64,000 bases of DNA from JAFIHK01 sp041441455 (lineage in GTDB: Bacteria; Bacteroidota; Bacteroidia; Bacteroidales; UBA932), in assembly GCA_041441455.1 (NCBI GenBank), contig JASDTB010000051.1:1-64000 (forward strand), given 5' to 3'. Each line of letters opens with the position of its first letter. Positions within the stretch are counted from its first letter, which is position 1. Below the pieces are notes generated by a model. That model did no database searches and was not told the origin of the DNA. It saw nothing but the letters and a program-made list of their open reading frames with translations. This document shows positions 34,263 to 44,500 of this stretch, piece after piece. A program made the position numbers and the translations under genes.

Positions 34263-36365
34263 CTAAAAGAATTTAGGTCTATTATCTTTTACCTTAGCTG
34301 CCTTTTCAAAAATATTTGGCAACAATTGAATTTGGTATGAGAACATTTGAAGAGATCTCTTTTTAGCATCATCCTCAGTGAAGAATGCTCCAGTTTGTCT
34401 TGCATCTACATTAAATACATAAACACCTACAGAACCTTCAACCGGACCAGTTAAAACATTTTCTTTTGCTCCACAAACAGCTCCAATGAACTTAGGATCG
34501 AAAGCTTGAGTTCCAACAGCACCAAAAGAGATTCCTGATTGCTTACTCACTGTAGCTCCTAATTTAGCAGCTATTTCATCAAGAGTTTTCAAACCATTGA
34601 TATTCTCTTTAGTTTTTGCTACCATATTTTGGATTGCTTTTTCTCTTCTTAGAAGACTTGTAATTTGAGTCTTAACTTCATCTACGGCAGGAATACCAGC
34701 TTCGTGAATTCCAGTAACTGCAACTACAAAAAAGTGCTTGTTGTCAACAGAAATAATTTGAGAAACTTCACCTTTTTTCTCAGCCTCAAATATCCATCTG
34801 CTAATTTCTCTAGCATTCTTATATGTAGCAACCGTTTTAGCTCCCTCAAGAATTCCATTTGCAGGAACAACTGGCGCATTTAACTCTTTAGCAGCAGCAA
34901 TGAACTTGTCATAATTACCTTCTGCTTTAGATGCCAATTCATTTGCTTTTGTATAGAATGACTGATAAGTCTCTTTACCAGCAACTGCAGATTTTTCGAA
35001 GATTGCAACTTGTACTTTTGGAGTTACCGCTGTTCTCTCTTTAACTCTTACAATGTGAAGACCATAATTTGTCTCAACAGTAAAACATTTATTTGGAGCA
35101 ACTACGAAACAAGTATCGAAGCCTGGAATCATATAACCTTGAGTCATCCAACCTAATTCACCAGGTATGTTATTTGGGTTTTTGTCAAGAGAGTTCGCTG
35201 CAGCAATTTGATTAAAGTCTGCACCTTTTTCAATTACATTAATTAAGCTATCAGCCATTTTTTTAGCCGCTGCTTTGTCTTGGTTTGCAATTAAAATGTG
35301 TTGAACATTAACTGAATCAGGAAGTTGTTTAACTGCTACAACTTTAGCTGCTCTAAACACATAACCATCACGATAAAGTGGTAAAATTGCACCTACACCA
35401 GCTTTGAAAGCAAAGCTATCTACAATTGGAGAAACCGCTGTAAGTTCACCTGATTTGAAAAATCTAGGATTAAGTTGTTTCTCAGAATTTCTTGCTAAGA
35501 AAGATTTTACATTGGGAGTTGTAACAAACTCATCGTACATTTTTCTAGCATCTGCTTCGGCTAACTTAATATCTTCAGCAGAAGGTTCGACAGAGAATAC
35601 TGCATATTCGATATCTCTATTTGCAACTTGTTCAAAGTTGTTTTTGTGTTTGTTATAATACTCTTTAATCTCTTGAGATGTAACAGAGATAGTTGTGTCC
35701 TCAGCAAATCCATAAGGTTGGATTATGAAAGAGACATCTGATGTAACATTGTTTTCAGCAATAGCTCTTTTAAGTTGAACAGGATTGCTAATGTTACTCT
35801 TTGCCAAAAGAGAGATGTACTTAGTGAACATCTGCTCATTTTTAATATTTTTCTCGAGATAGTTCCAGTACTTTTCAAGATTACCTGAATTATCCGAAGG
35901 TATAGCTTTAATAAACTCTACCAATCTGTTTTTATCAAATTGACCATTCTCTCCAACAAACGACTGCTCTCTTGCCAAAACAGGCGAGATTGCATTACCG
36001 CTTGTTAAATCGAGCATCTCTTTCTCTCCTACATTCAGACCTGCATTTTCAATAGCTGGTACTAAAACATACTCGCTAAGAAAATCTTGCCAAGCACTTT
36101 GGTTGATCATCTCTTGAGTTTGTTCATCCATGGTGCTTGAATTTGAAGCCATTTGGTGGATTTGAGTGAAATACTCGACTTTCTTTTGAAAGTCTTGATA
36201 AGTAATTTTCTTTCCATTCATCTCTCCAACATTATACTTAGAAGAGAACATGGAAACAGCTGATTGTAACGTGTCAGCGTCAACAATAAAGGATATCAGT
36301 GCTATGCCGATAACAATGGAGATAAAGACGCCCATTTTGACGCGGATCTTCTCGAGAACTGCCAT
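34263..36365 (-). CDS. PpiD/SurA-like periplasmic peptidyl-prolyl isomerase
   Basis: A 700-residue membrane-anchored chaperone for exported and outer-membrane proteins. One N-terminal helix (about 12-30; VFISIVIGIALISFIVDA) anchors it, followed by a SurA_N-like domain (about 40-200). A parvulin PPIase domain (about 345-440) reads VNVQHILIANQ, GADFNQIAAANSLD, GELGWMTQGYMIPGFD and NYGLHIVRVKER. The C-terminal half (to 700) is an extra, helical and less conserved region. It is the last gene of the mfd-lptC series, 60 bp after the CorC-like gene. Confidence 0.92.
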   Translation of the reverse strand: MAVLEKIRVKMGVFISIVIGIALISFIVDADTLQSAVSMFSSKYNVGEMNGKKITYQDFQKKVEYFTQIHQMASNSSTMDEQTQEMINQSAWQDFLSEYVLVPAIENAGLNVGEKEMLDLTSGNAISPVLAREQSFVGENGQFDKNRLVEFIKAIPSDNSGNLEKYWNYLEKNIKNEQMFTKYISLLAKSNISNPVQLKRAIAENNVTSDVSFIIQPYGFAEDTTISVTSQEIKEYYNKHKNNFEQVANRDIEYAVFSVEPSAEDIKLAEADARKMYDEFVTTPNVKSFLARNSEKQLNPRFFKSGELTAVSPIVDSFAFKAGVGAILPLYRDGYVFRAAKVVAVKQLPDSVNVQHILIANQDKAAAKKMADSLINVIEKGADFNQIAAANSLDKNPNNIPGELGWMTQGYMIPGFDTCFVVAPNKCFTVETNYGLHIVRVKERTAVTPKVQVAIFEKSAVAGKETYQSFYTKANELASKAEGNYDKFIAAAKELNAPVVPANGILEGAKTVATYKNAREISRWIFEAEKKGEVSQIISVDNKHFFVVAVTGIHEAGIPAVDEVKTQITSLLRREKAIQNMVAKTKENINGLKTLDEIAAKLGATVSKQSGISFGAVGTQAFDPKFIGAVCGAKENVLTGPVEGSVGVYVFNVDARQTGAFFTEDDAKKRSLQMFSYQIQLLPNIFEKAAKVKDNRPKFF

Positions 36366-36425
36366 TTTTATATAAGTTTTAAGTTATTTTTCTTGTAAGT
36401 TGCGAAGATAGTAAAAATTGCTTAA

Positions 36426-37565
36426 TTAGATATCTACTCCGTCCAACATTACTACAGAGATTAGATCTAATCTGTTATGTTTGGTTTTAAGAATTGTAAA
36501 TTGGTATCTGTCAAACAATACCACATCTCCCTTTTTGGGAATATTTTCGTTGACAAAAGTAACAAACCCTCCTAGAGTTTCATACTCTTCAGATTCAGGT
36601 AAATTCAACGAAAATTCTCTATTTAGGTTCTTCATCTCTATTCTTGCAGAAAATATAAATTCATTTTCTGACAATGTCTTATGAACCAAATCCTCGTTAT
36701 CGTACTCATCATTGATGTCTCCGACTATCTCCTCTACAATATCTTCAAGAGTAACAATTCCTGCCGTACCGCCATATTCATCAGTTACTAAAACAATAGA
36801 TATTTTATTAACAGTCATATATCTTAATAACTCTTTAGCCGAATATGATTCTGGAAAAGACTCAATACGTCGAATAATATCTGCTATCGATTTCGAGTTA
36901 TTAAACAAGTCTTTTGAGTGTACGTAACCAATAATTTTATCAATGTTAGTATCATAAATAATTACTCTCGAAAACTTAGAATCATAAAATTTCTTAATGA
37001 GTGTATCAACATCAGATGATATTTCAATAGCACAAATTTCTGTACGAGGCACCATACACTCTTTCAGAAGTACCTCTTTAAAATTTAGTGCATTTTTAAA
37101 TAGTTCTAATTCTGTATTACGGATAGCGTTTTGTACGGGAGGGTGTTTTGGTTGTAAAAATTTATTCTCTACTTGCGAAATCCATGAAAAGAGAGAATAC
37201 GAAATCTGAGGGATTTTGATAAACCATATAATTACGGTAGGAGACATATAGAGCGAGACTAATCTTGGTATAGCTTCTGAAAATATTATGACTAAAATTC
37301 CTGTGATTAAAAGGTCTGAAATTAACCCCGAAAACAGATTAACTGAAACTATTATAAAGCCAATTACTAATGTGAGCTTTAAATAATTTAGAGACATCCT
37401 ATAAATGTCCTCTTTTTTAATATATTTTTCTAACAAAAAGGCGTAGCTTTTCTCCTCTCTTTTGTCTATTTCAATTTTTAAGAGACTAATATTTCCTAAA
37501 GAGTAATCTGTTGTTGATACGATCATTATCAACAAAGCCAATATGGAAAAAAGAAAAATATCCAT
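36426..37565 (-). CDS. CorC/HlyC-type membrane protein (DUF21, CBS pair, transporter-associated domain)
   Basis: A 379-residue inner-membrane protein. DUF21 with about four hydrophobic helices covers 1-150. The CBS pair (about 165-285) reads VLLKECMVPRTEICAIEI, FYDSKFSRVIIYD and VTDEYGGTAGIVTLEDIVEEI; a C-terminal CorC_HlyC domain (about 295-375) contains YETLGGFVTFVNENIPKKGD. Linked by family to Mg2+/divalent cation export or resistance. Paralogous to 10684-11727, which lacks the last domain. It starts 3 bp after lptC. Confidence 0.88.
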   Translation of the reverse strand: MDIFLFSILALLIMIVSTTDYSLGNISLLKIEIDKREEKSYAFLLEKYIKKEDIYRMSLNYLKLTLVIGFIIVSVNLFSGLISDLLITGILVIIFSEAIPRLVSLYMSPTVIIWFIKIPQISYSLFSWISQVENKFLQPKHPPVQNAIRNTELELFKNALNFKEVLLKECMVPRTEICAIEISSDVDTLIKKFYDSKFSRVIIYDTNIDKIIGYVHSKDLFNNSKSIADIIRRIESFPESYSAKELLRYMTVNKISIVLVTDEYGGTAGIVTLEDIVEEIVGDINDEYDNEDLVHKTLSENEFIFSARIEMKNLNREFSLNLPESEEYETLGGFVTFVNENIPKKGDVVLFDRYQFTILKTKHNRLDLISVVMLDGVDI

Positions 37566-37568
37566 GAT

Positions 37569-38213
37569 TTACCTTTTCTTCTTTAAAAAGGGACCAATAA
37601 AGTTAACCGAGTCAATATATGGCACTTCGGTTGAATCCCTTTTTACAACACCATAACTATCGAAAGGTTTTAATATGATTGCATTTCTTGCCATTTCATC
37701 GGATTTCATTCCAATTCCTTGCATATACATATCAGGTGTTTTCATCTTTACAAGACAATGCGTATAAATTGTTTTTGAAGACCTATCCCAATAAAGAGTA
37801 TCAGTCTCCATTGTCTCCCCTTTTATGTAGTTTTTTATTACCACATTTCCATAAGCTTCCCACCTCTCTGTTGTATCGCTAATGATGTGTTTTGCAATCT
37901 TGGCAGTAATCTCTGTCTCCAACATCCCATCAGAGGTAAATGCCTTTACATTTATCCCTTGAGGAAAGATATCATAAGCTGGTGTTGTATTTGTATATCT
38001 TTCCATTTTTAAAGCGTAGAGCCTCATTCTTGGCTTACCTGCCTCAGATTGTTGTACAGACATATTATCAATTACTTGAGTCGGTATTTTTGAAGAATCG
38101 ATCTCCTCTGTCTGAGGTAAAGAGTTACTGCATGATAAAAAGATGGTAGCAGCAAGATAAATTGCTGCTACCTTATAATTGATTGAAAGTCTTATCCTAA
38201 CGGAATCTGACAT
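37569..38213 (-). CDS. lptC: LptC-like LPS export protein
   Basis: LptC bridges the LptBFG transporter and the periplasmic LptA in lipopolysaccharide export. The 214 residues start with a signal whose lipobox IFLSC places Cys28 as the lipidated residue, the usual arrangement in Bacteroidetes. The body holds the LptC fold with GKPRMRLYALKMERY, YDIFPQGINVKAF, LETEITAKIAKHI and VVIKNYIKGETMETDTLYWD. Its ATG overlaps the stop of the upstream TPR gene (TAATG). Other Lpt genes are not in the window. Confidence 0.85.
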   Translation of the reverse strand: MSDSVRIRLSINYKVAAIYLAATIFLSCSNSLPQTEEIDSSKIPTQVIDNMSVQQSEAGKPRMRLYALKMERYTNTTPAYDIFPQGINVKAFTSDGMLETEITAKIAKHIISDTTERWEAYGNVVIKNYIKGETMETDTLYWDRSSKTIYTHCLVKMKTPDMYMQGIGMKSDEMARNAIILKPFDSYGVVKRDSTEVPYIDSVNFIGPFLKKKR

Positions 38214-39535
38214 TATTTACGAGTTTTTACAATTGTTGTCTCTCTAAGTCCACCACATGCTACAGTATATGAAGAACCATCCATAATATCGTACATGAAA
38301 GCCTCTTCTTGAGCTGGGAAGTATTGTCTGTAAGTTGAAATAAACTTATCAGCATCTTCTGCAAGAGTAGCATCTGCATTTTTTGCTTTGTTGAAGTAAT
38401 CAACTGCAACCCAGAAATGAGCTCTTTGCTCAACCTCATTTCCACCACATTTGTTAGTAGCCCAGATAGAGCCTATCAACATATAAGCTTTTCCTGCCAT
38501 TGCTTGATTTTTTGAAACAGCAAGTTTGGCATATTCAATAGCTTTTGCATTGTTTTTAAATTTATGGAAATAATATGTTGCAAGCTCCATAAGATATTCT
38601 CCATCTTGTATATCATCAGAACCTTGGCTTTCAATCGCCTCTTGAAGGTATTTTGTAGCAGTTGCATTATCTTCTTTAGAAGCATAAAGTCTATACAAGT
38701 AGTAAGCAGTAAGGTATGATGGCTCTAATTTATTCAAAGACTCTACTGATTTTAAGAATAGATCCTCTTTAACACATCCAGCGTTGTTTAGTAATGCGAC
38801 AACTTTGGTAACTAAATCTTTGTCGTTTGGATTTGCTTCAAATCTAGGAGTAAATAATTTTACTAAGTTTTCGCAATTAGCAACACCACTTACTGCAAAA
38901 AGACTTTCAAAATCTTTTTTTGCTGTTTCAGCAGCTTGTTTGATTTCGTTATCAGCTGATTTTGTCTGAGCTTCTAAAATTGGAGAGCCTTTTGTATAAA
39001 GGTCCATCACAGCATCTGCTGTAAGCTTGCCTTTATCCATAAGATCTTTTGCCTTGTGTAAAGCAAGAACGAATATCGCAGACTCAGTATTTTCACCAGC
39101 AACTTCAATAGTTTTTAACAGCTCCTTATATACAATCTCATCATTAGCACCTAGACTTATAAGATCATAAGTCTTGTATGTTTGGGCTTTGACTGCATAT
39201 CTAGGAAAATAATTTGCTCTCGAATCATACATCAAGGCTAACGAATCGGTTAAAGCCTTTTTTCTTTCTGGGTTAGTAGCTTTTTCAGCTAAAAATTTGT
39301 ATACCGATTGTCCATAAACATACATGTTTACAGAACTTTTCGGTGGACAGTACTTTAAAGCTGCCAAAAGTTCTGGATAAGCCTCTGTAAAACTCTTTGA
39401 CTCATGATACTGTTTAAGGTTATTTAGAGCCATAAGACATTGGGTACTATCTTTACCCCATTTGCCTTGAGCGAAACCTGAGTTTAAGGCTAGCGAGAGC
39501 ATTAATGCAAATAATATAACACGCGCTTTCTTCAT
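38213..39535 (-). CDS. Exported tetratricopeptide-repeat protein
   Basis: A 440-residue periplasmic protein starting at ATG 39535 with a signal peptide ending in NSGFA-QGKWG. The frame runs 18 codons further upstream, but that tail has no signal. The rest is nearly all alpha-helical, with TPR-like repeats: SYLTAYYLYRLYASKEDNAT, GEYLMELATYYFHKFKNNAK and AMAGKAYMLIGSIWATNKCG. Two Cys-Gly-Gly segments are present near the C-terminus. It lies between an outer-membrane barrel and lptC, an order I recall as common in Bacteroidetes genomes, which suggests a role in envelope assembly. No specific function known. Confidence 0.8.
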   Translation of the reverse strand: MKKARVILFALMLSLALNSGFAQGKWGKDSTQCLMALNNLKQYHESKSFTEAYPELLAALKYCPPKSSVNMYVYGQSVYKFLAEKATNPERKKALTDSLALMYDSRANYFPRYAVKAQTYKTYDLISLGANDEIVYKELLKTIEVAGENTESAIFVLALHKAKDLMDKGKLTADAVMDLYTKGSPILEAQTKSADNEIKQAAETAKKDFESLFAVSGVANCENLVKLFTPRFEANPNDKDLVTKVVALLNNAGCVKEDLFLKSVESLNKLEPSYLTAYYLYRLYASKEDNATATKYLQEAIESQGSDDIQDGEYLMELATYYFHKFKNNAKAIEYAKLAVSKNQAMAGKAYMLIGSIWATNKCGGNEVEQRAHFWVAVDYFNKAKNADATLAEDADKFISTYRQYFPAQEEAFMYDIMDGSSYTVACGGLRETTIVKTRK

Positions 39536-39561
39536 AATTGGAAATAATAAATAATTTATTG

Positions 39562-40866
39562 TTAGTCGTATCTGAATTTCTGGAACCAAATGTCATGAAG
39601 GTGTATGTTAATTACAAAGTTAACATACCTCTCACGAACTAAATTGTTTTTGAGGCTTCCCCTCTGCCCGAAATCGACCGCAACGCCTATGGCATTATTA
39701 AGTTGGTAAATAGGTAGACTCATGCCCAAAGTAATACCCATACTGTTTATCTGTTTACCGGCTACATTCATGTAAGTATTTTCATAATATAGACCAGCTC
39801 TGTAAGTACACCTCTTTAAAAAATATCTAATATCAAATCTATTAGGAGTGTATTCGCCCCCAATTCTATAAGAATTGCTCACAACCGGTTTGAAAGCAAT
39901 AGAAGAGTTAGATGCAAAATTACTTTTGCTCCAATCTTGTCTTATATAGTCAGCACCAATCAACCATTTGTCATTTTTTGAAAGTGTAAATCCAAATGCT
40001 AACTCTGCAGGAATATCAAGTTTTGTATCTTTGTTAACAACAAACGTCATAGTATCAATAACTCCACTCACAGATTCCGACATAGAGAATCTTGTCATAT
40101 CTCCTTTAAGCTTTGTTTTCAATGAATATGTAGCACCTGCTGTCAAGCTCAGAGAATTTTCGAATGTTTTAGAATATTGAACACCTAATTTTCCTGAGAA
40201 GGCACCAACAACATAGTCAAAACCTGTTACAATATTTCTATAATCCGATGAAGAATTAAAAATTATTGCTGAGTTTCTATCAATTGTACCAAAATAGTAA
40301 ACCCCTTCAAGACCCAAAGATAATCCAGGAAGGATACCATAAGCTCCTCCAATAAATGCTTTACTTATACCACCTGTTCCATAAATTTGGTACTTAACAT
40401 CACCCATTTGAGAAACAATTATTGGATCTGTTTCGGTTTTTTCGAATTTGTATCCAACATCACTGAATTGCGTAATCCCCATAATAAGTGCGCTCTTTTT
40501 CATAATTGGCGCAGTAATAATAAGGTTGTGCATATTGAATACATTGTATGCAGAATTTAAATTGCCATTAGAATTATAAATATTCTTCTGTTCAACTCCA
40601 AAATCTAGCATAAAAGACAATGTGTCTCTATTAACAATTGATGCTGGATTTAGGTGGTTAATAAATTTGTTGGTACTTAAACCAACACCTATTCCACCCA
40701 TACCCCTGTTAAGAGCTGTCCCTTGTTTTGCTATATCACCAATACCGAAAATGGAGTATGGAGTATATGTTCCCAAGGCATCCGTCGTTTGCGCGTAATT
40801 CGCACTTGCCGTTAATAGAGCGAGAGCTAATGTCGCTGTTTTAGCTATGTAACTAATTTTCTGCAT
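39562..40866 (-). CDS. Outer-membrane beta-barrel protein, FadL/OmpP1-like
   Basis: A 434-residue outer-membrane protein. The signal peptide ends in SANYAQ. The mature part has a plug-like beginning (YTPYSIFGIGDIAKQG, GMGGIGVGLSTN) followed by many amphipathic beta-strands and a C-terminal aromatic strand ending RYD. The pattern resembles FadL-family transport proteins of Bacteroidetes; the ligand is unknown. It overlaps coaX by 14 bp and precedes the TPR gene by 26 bp. Confidence 0.75.
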   Translation of the reverse strand: MQKISYIAKTATLALALLTASANYAQTTDALGTYTPYSIFGIGDIAKQGTALNRGMGGIGVGLSTNKFINHLNPASIVNRDTLSFMLDFGVEQKNIYNSNGNLNSAYNVFNMHNLIITAPIMKKSALIMGITQFSDVGYKFEKTETDPIIVSQMGDVKYQIYGTGGISKAFIGGAYGILPGLSLGLEGVYYFGTIDRNSAIIFNSSSDYRNIVTGFDYVVGAFSGKLGVQYSKTFENSLSLTAGATYSLKTKLKGDMTRFSMSESVSGVIDTMTFVVNKDTKLDIPAELAFGFTLSKNDKWLIGADYIRQDWSKSNFASNSSIAFKPVVSNSYRIGGEYTPNRFDIRYFLKRCTYRAGLYYENTYMNVAGKQINSMGITLGMSLPIYQLNNAIGVAVDFGQRGSLKNNLVRERYVNFVINIHLHDIWFQKFRYD

Positions 40867-41575
40867 GGTAATCTGCTATGCGGGCAAGGCCCATCAATAC
40901 TAAATTGTAAACTACAAATATGGAACTTTTCAATTTTTCTGCAAAATAAATCGCATCTCCGCCTGTAAATATATAATTATAACCAGGATACTTTTTAATA
41001 TAACCTTCGACTTCAAAAATCGCACCTAAAGCTACACCATTTTCTATCGCCTCTGTAGTACTACCACCTATATCGCTGATATTTTGAGGATTATCTAGAA
41101 GAGGAAGTTTTTGAGTAAAGTGATTTAATGATTTAAATCTCGTTCTAAGCCCAACACTTATATTTCCACCACGAAATTCTCCCTTATCAGAAATAAAGTC
41201 AATTGTTATCGCAGTTCCAAAATCAAAAATTATACAATTCTGAGATGGAAATAGATCTACAGCTGCAACAGCGGCCGCAATTCTATCAGATCCAAGTGTT
41301 GATGGAGTCGAGTACTTATTGATAATTGGAATTTTTGTTTGATCGTCTAAGTAGACAAATTTTTTGCACGATGAAGACAATTGATTAAAATCCTCTTTCT
41401 TGGTATCTCTTACGCTGGAAACCACAATTACATCAAATGAACGACCATTAATAAAATTTTCTACAAATTTTAAGATGTCGTTTCCTCTGTACTTATTTAC
41501 CTCTAAAACCTCTGTTCCCTTCGACAAAGCGATCTTAACAGAAGTGTTTCCTATGTCAATTAGAAGATTTTCCAC
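40853..41575 (-). CDS. coaX: Type III pantothenate kinase
   Basis: Phosphorylates pantothenate, the first step of coenzyme A synthesis; the type III enzyme is feedback-resistant and needs a monovalent cation. The 240 residues carry LLIDIGNTSVKIALSKG (phosphate loop of the ASKHA fold), STPSTLGSDRIAAAVAA, IIFDFGTAITIDFI and FTGGDAIYF. Slightly short but complete. It follows mfd by 15 bp and overlaps the outer-membrane protein gene. Confidence 0.95.
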   Translation of the reverse strand: MENLLIDIGNTSVKIALSKGTEVLEVNKYRGNDILKFVENFINGRSFDVIVVSSVRDTKKEDFNQLSSSCKKFVYLDDQTKIPIINKYSTPSTLGSDRIAAAVAAVDLFPSQNCIIFDFGTAITIDFISDKGEFRGGNISVGLRTRFKSLNHFTQKLPLLDNPQNISDIGGSTTEAIENGVALGAIFEVEGYIKKYPGYNYIFTGGDAIYFAEKLKSSIFVVYNLVLMGLARIADYHAEN

Positions 41576-41590
41576 AAAACAAATTTACAA

Positions 41591-44500
41591 TTATTTTAAA
41601 ACTTCGCATTTCATCTCAGATAAAATTTTCAATGCATTATTTACAGACGCTATTTTAGAGACTGTAATATAGAACTTTTCACCCGATCCTTTTACTGAAA
41701 ATCTTCTTCCATTTTTGTTAATATAGTTCATTACTGCCGAAAAAGTCTTGGATTTATAATAACCAGACATTGTGTTTGAGACGAAGTATGCCACCATTAA
41801 ATCGTTCTTGATCACAATTTTTTCAATACCTAAGGAAATTGCAATTTTTCTAAGTGATACAATTTTAGTTAATTCTAAAACTTGAACAGGAACAGGTCCA
41901 AATCGATCAGATAGCTCTTCAAGGAATTTATCAACATCCTGGTCATTTTCTATAGCATCTAGCTCTTTGTACAGTCTTATTTTCTCTGCAGAAACCGAAA
42001 TATATGAATCAGGTATCAATAACTCTAAATCAGTATCGATAGTACAATCTGTTACATATGCAATGTCTTTCTCATTCTCTTCTGTCGAAGAGTTCATAAT
42101 ACCTCTCTCTTCATTTATTTCGACAAATGCCTCGGCTAAAATTCTTTGATAGGTCTCAAATCCCATATCAGCTATGAATCCACTCTGTTCTCCGCCAAGC
42201 ATGTTTCCTGCTCCTCGGATGTCTAAATCTTGCATAGCAATATTAAACCCGCTTCCTAAATCAGAAAATGTTTCGATTGCTCTTAGTCTGCGACGTGCTT
42301 CATCGGTAAGTGATACCATTGAAGGAACGATTAGATAACAGAAGGCCTTTGTATTGGACCGTCCTACCCTACCTCTAAGTTGATGTAAATCACTTAATCC
42401 AAAATTTTGAGCAGAATTTATGAAGATGGTATTAGCATTTGGAATATCAATTCCATTCTCTACAATTGTAGTAGAGACAAGAATATCATAATCTCCCATC
42501 ATAAAGTCTAATACAATTTTCTCTAACTCTCCTTGTTCCATTTGTCCATGACCAACACATGTCTTTGCCTTTGGAGCTATTCTTCTTATTATATCTTCAA
42601 CAGCCCTTATATCCTCTATCCTATTATGAACAAAAAAGATCTGCCCACCTCTTTCTAGCTCATAATTGATAGCTTCAGAAATAATCTCTTCGTTAAAATC
42701 AATTATCTCTGTTTGAACAGGTTGTCTATTTGGTGGAGGTGTGTTTATAATAGATAGATCCCTTGCACCTAATAATGAAAACTGAAGGGTTCTAGGAATT
42801 GGTGTTGCAGAGAGAGTTAAAGTATCAATTTCCAATTTTAGTTGGCGTAGTCTCTCTTTTGCAGCAACTCCAAATTTCTGCTCTTCATCAATAATTAAAA
42901 TACCTAGATCTTTGAATTTAATCTCTTTATTTAGTAGTCTATGAGTTCCAATTATTATATCAATTTTCCCTTGTTCAAGTAGAGAAGATATCTCTTTTAT
43001 CTCTTTATTTGTTTTTAGCCTACTTATATATTCAACTCTACATGGAAAATTTTTAAGTCTAGAAGAAAATGTTTTATAATGTTGCAAAGCAAGAATGGTT
43101 GTTGGTACTAGTACCGCTACTTGTTTACTATCCGCAACCGCTTTAAAAGCTGCTCTAACAGCAAGTTCTGTTTTTCCAAAACCAACATCTCCACAAATAA
43201 GTCTATCCATTGGATACGGCTTTTCCATATCTTCTTTAATTGCGATTGTTGCTTTAAGTTGATCTGGAGTGTCTTCATAAATAAATGATGCTTCTAACTC
43301 ATGTTGTAAATATGTGTCAGGAGAAAATGCAAATCCATCCGAGTTTTTTCTCTTTGAATATAAATCAATTAACTCCTTAGCAATATCTTTTACTTTTGAT
43401 TTTGTCTGATTTTTAAGCTTTTGCCAAGCACCTGTTCCAAGTTTATATACTTTTGGCTGAGATGCCTCCTTAGACTTATATCTAGAAATTCGATGAATAC
43501 CATGAATAGAGACAAACAAAACATCATTGTCTTTATATATCAGTTTTATTGCCTCTTGTTGTTTTCCATTTATATTAGTTTTGACAAGGCCTCCAAAAAC
43601 ACCAATTCCATGATCAATATGAACAATAAAATCTCCGATTTGAAATGATTGCAAATCATTTATTGTTAGCCTTTCGCTCTTTTCAACTGCTCTCGTCTGT
43701 TTTACTTTATGAAATCTCTCGAATATCTGATGATCAGTATAGAAACACTCTTTAGAATTATGATCTATAAATCCCTCATGTATTGATACTTCTATCGGTA
43801 TAAACTCAGGTTTGACACCTTCAATATTGTAAAATATTTGCTTTAATCTATCTGTTTGCGACCTATTATCAGAAAAAATATAAACCTTATAACCCTCAGA
43901 ATTCTTTCTTCTAATATCCCCTGCTAATAAGTCAAAATTTTTATTGAAGATTGGCTGTGTTGCCGTTTCAAAATTAATTGTCTTAAAGTTTATATAACTG
44001 TTACTTGGATGAGCGAAGAAGATTGTTTTGCATTTTTTAATATTGTCAAGTATGTCTTCAATATCTGAAAGTTTTTGCTCCTCCTTTTCAAGTGACTTTA
44101 TCTCTCGTAGCTTCTGAACTATACATGAATAATCATCAACCCAACAAGTTACATTAGAACCAGAAAATGTAAATAGGTCAGTGTAAAAAGTCTCTGTAGT
44201 TTCGACTTTTATATCAGGAAATATTTCAATCTCATCAAAATCTTCAATAGATCTTTGAGAGTTGATGTCAAAAGAGCGGATATTTTCAATCTGGTCACCA
44301 AAAAAATCAATTCTAAATGGTTTGTTGTATGAAAATGAAAATAAATCAATTAAACTGCCACGTAATGCATACTGACCAGGCTCTGTAACAAAATCACATC
44401 TCTCAAACCCATACGCAATAAGTGTCTCTTTTAGAAAATCATGGGAGACTAATTCTCCTTTTCTAACTCTTATTGTTTGACTTTTTAATTTTTCCTCTGA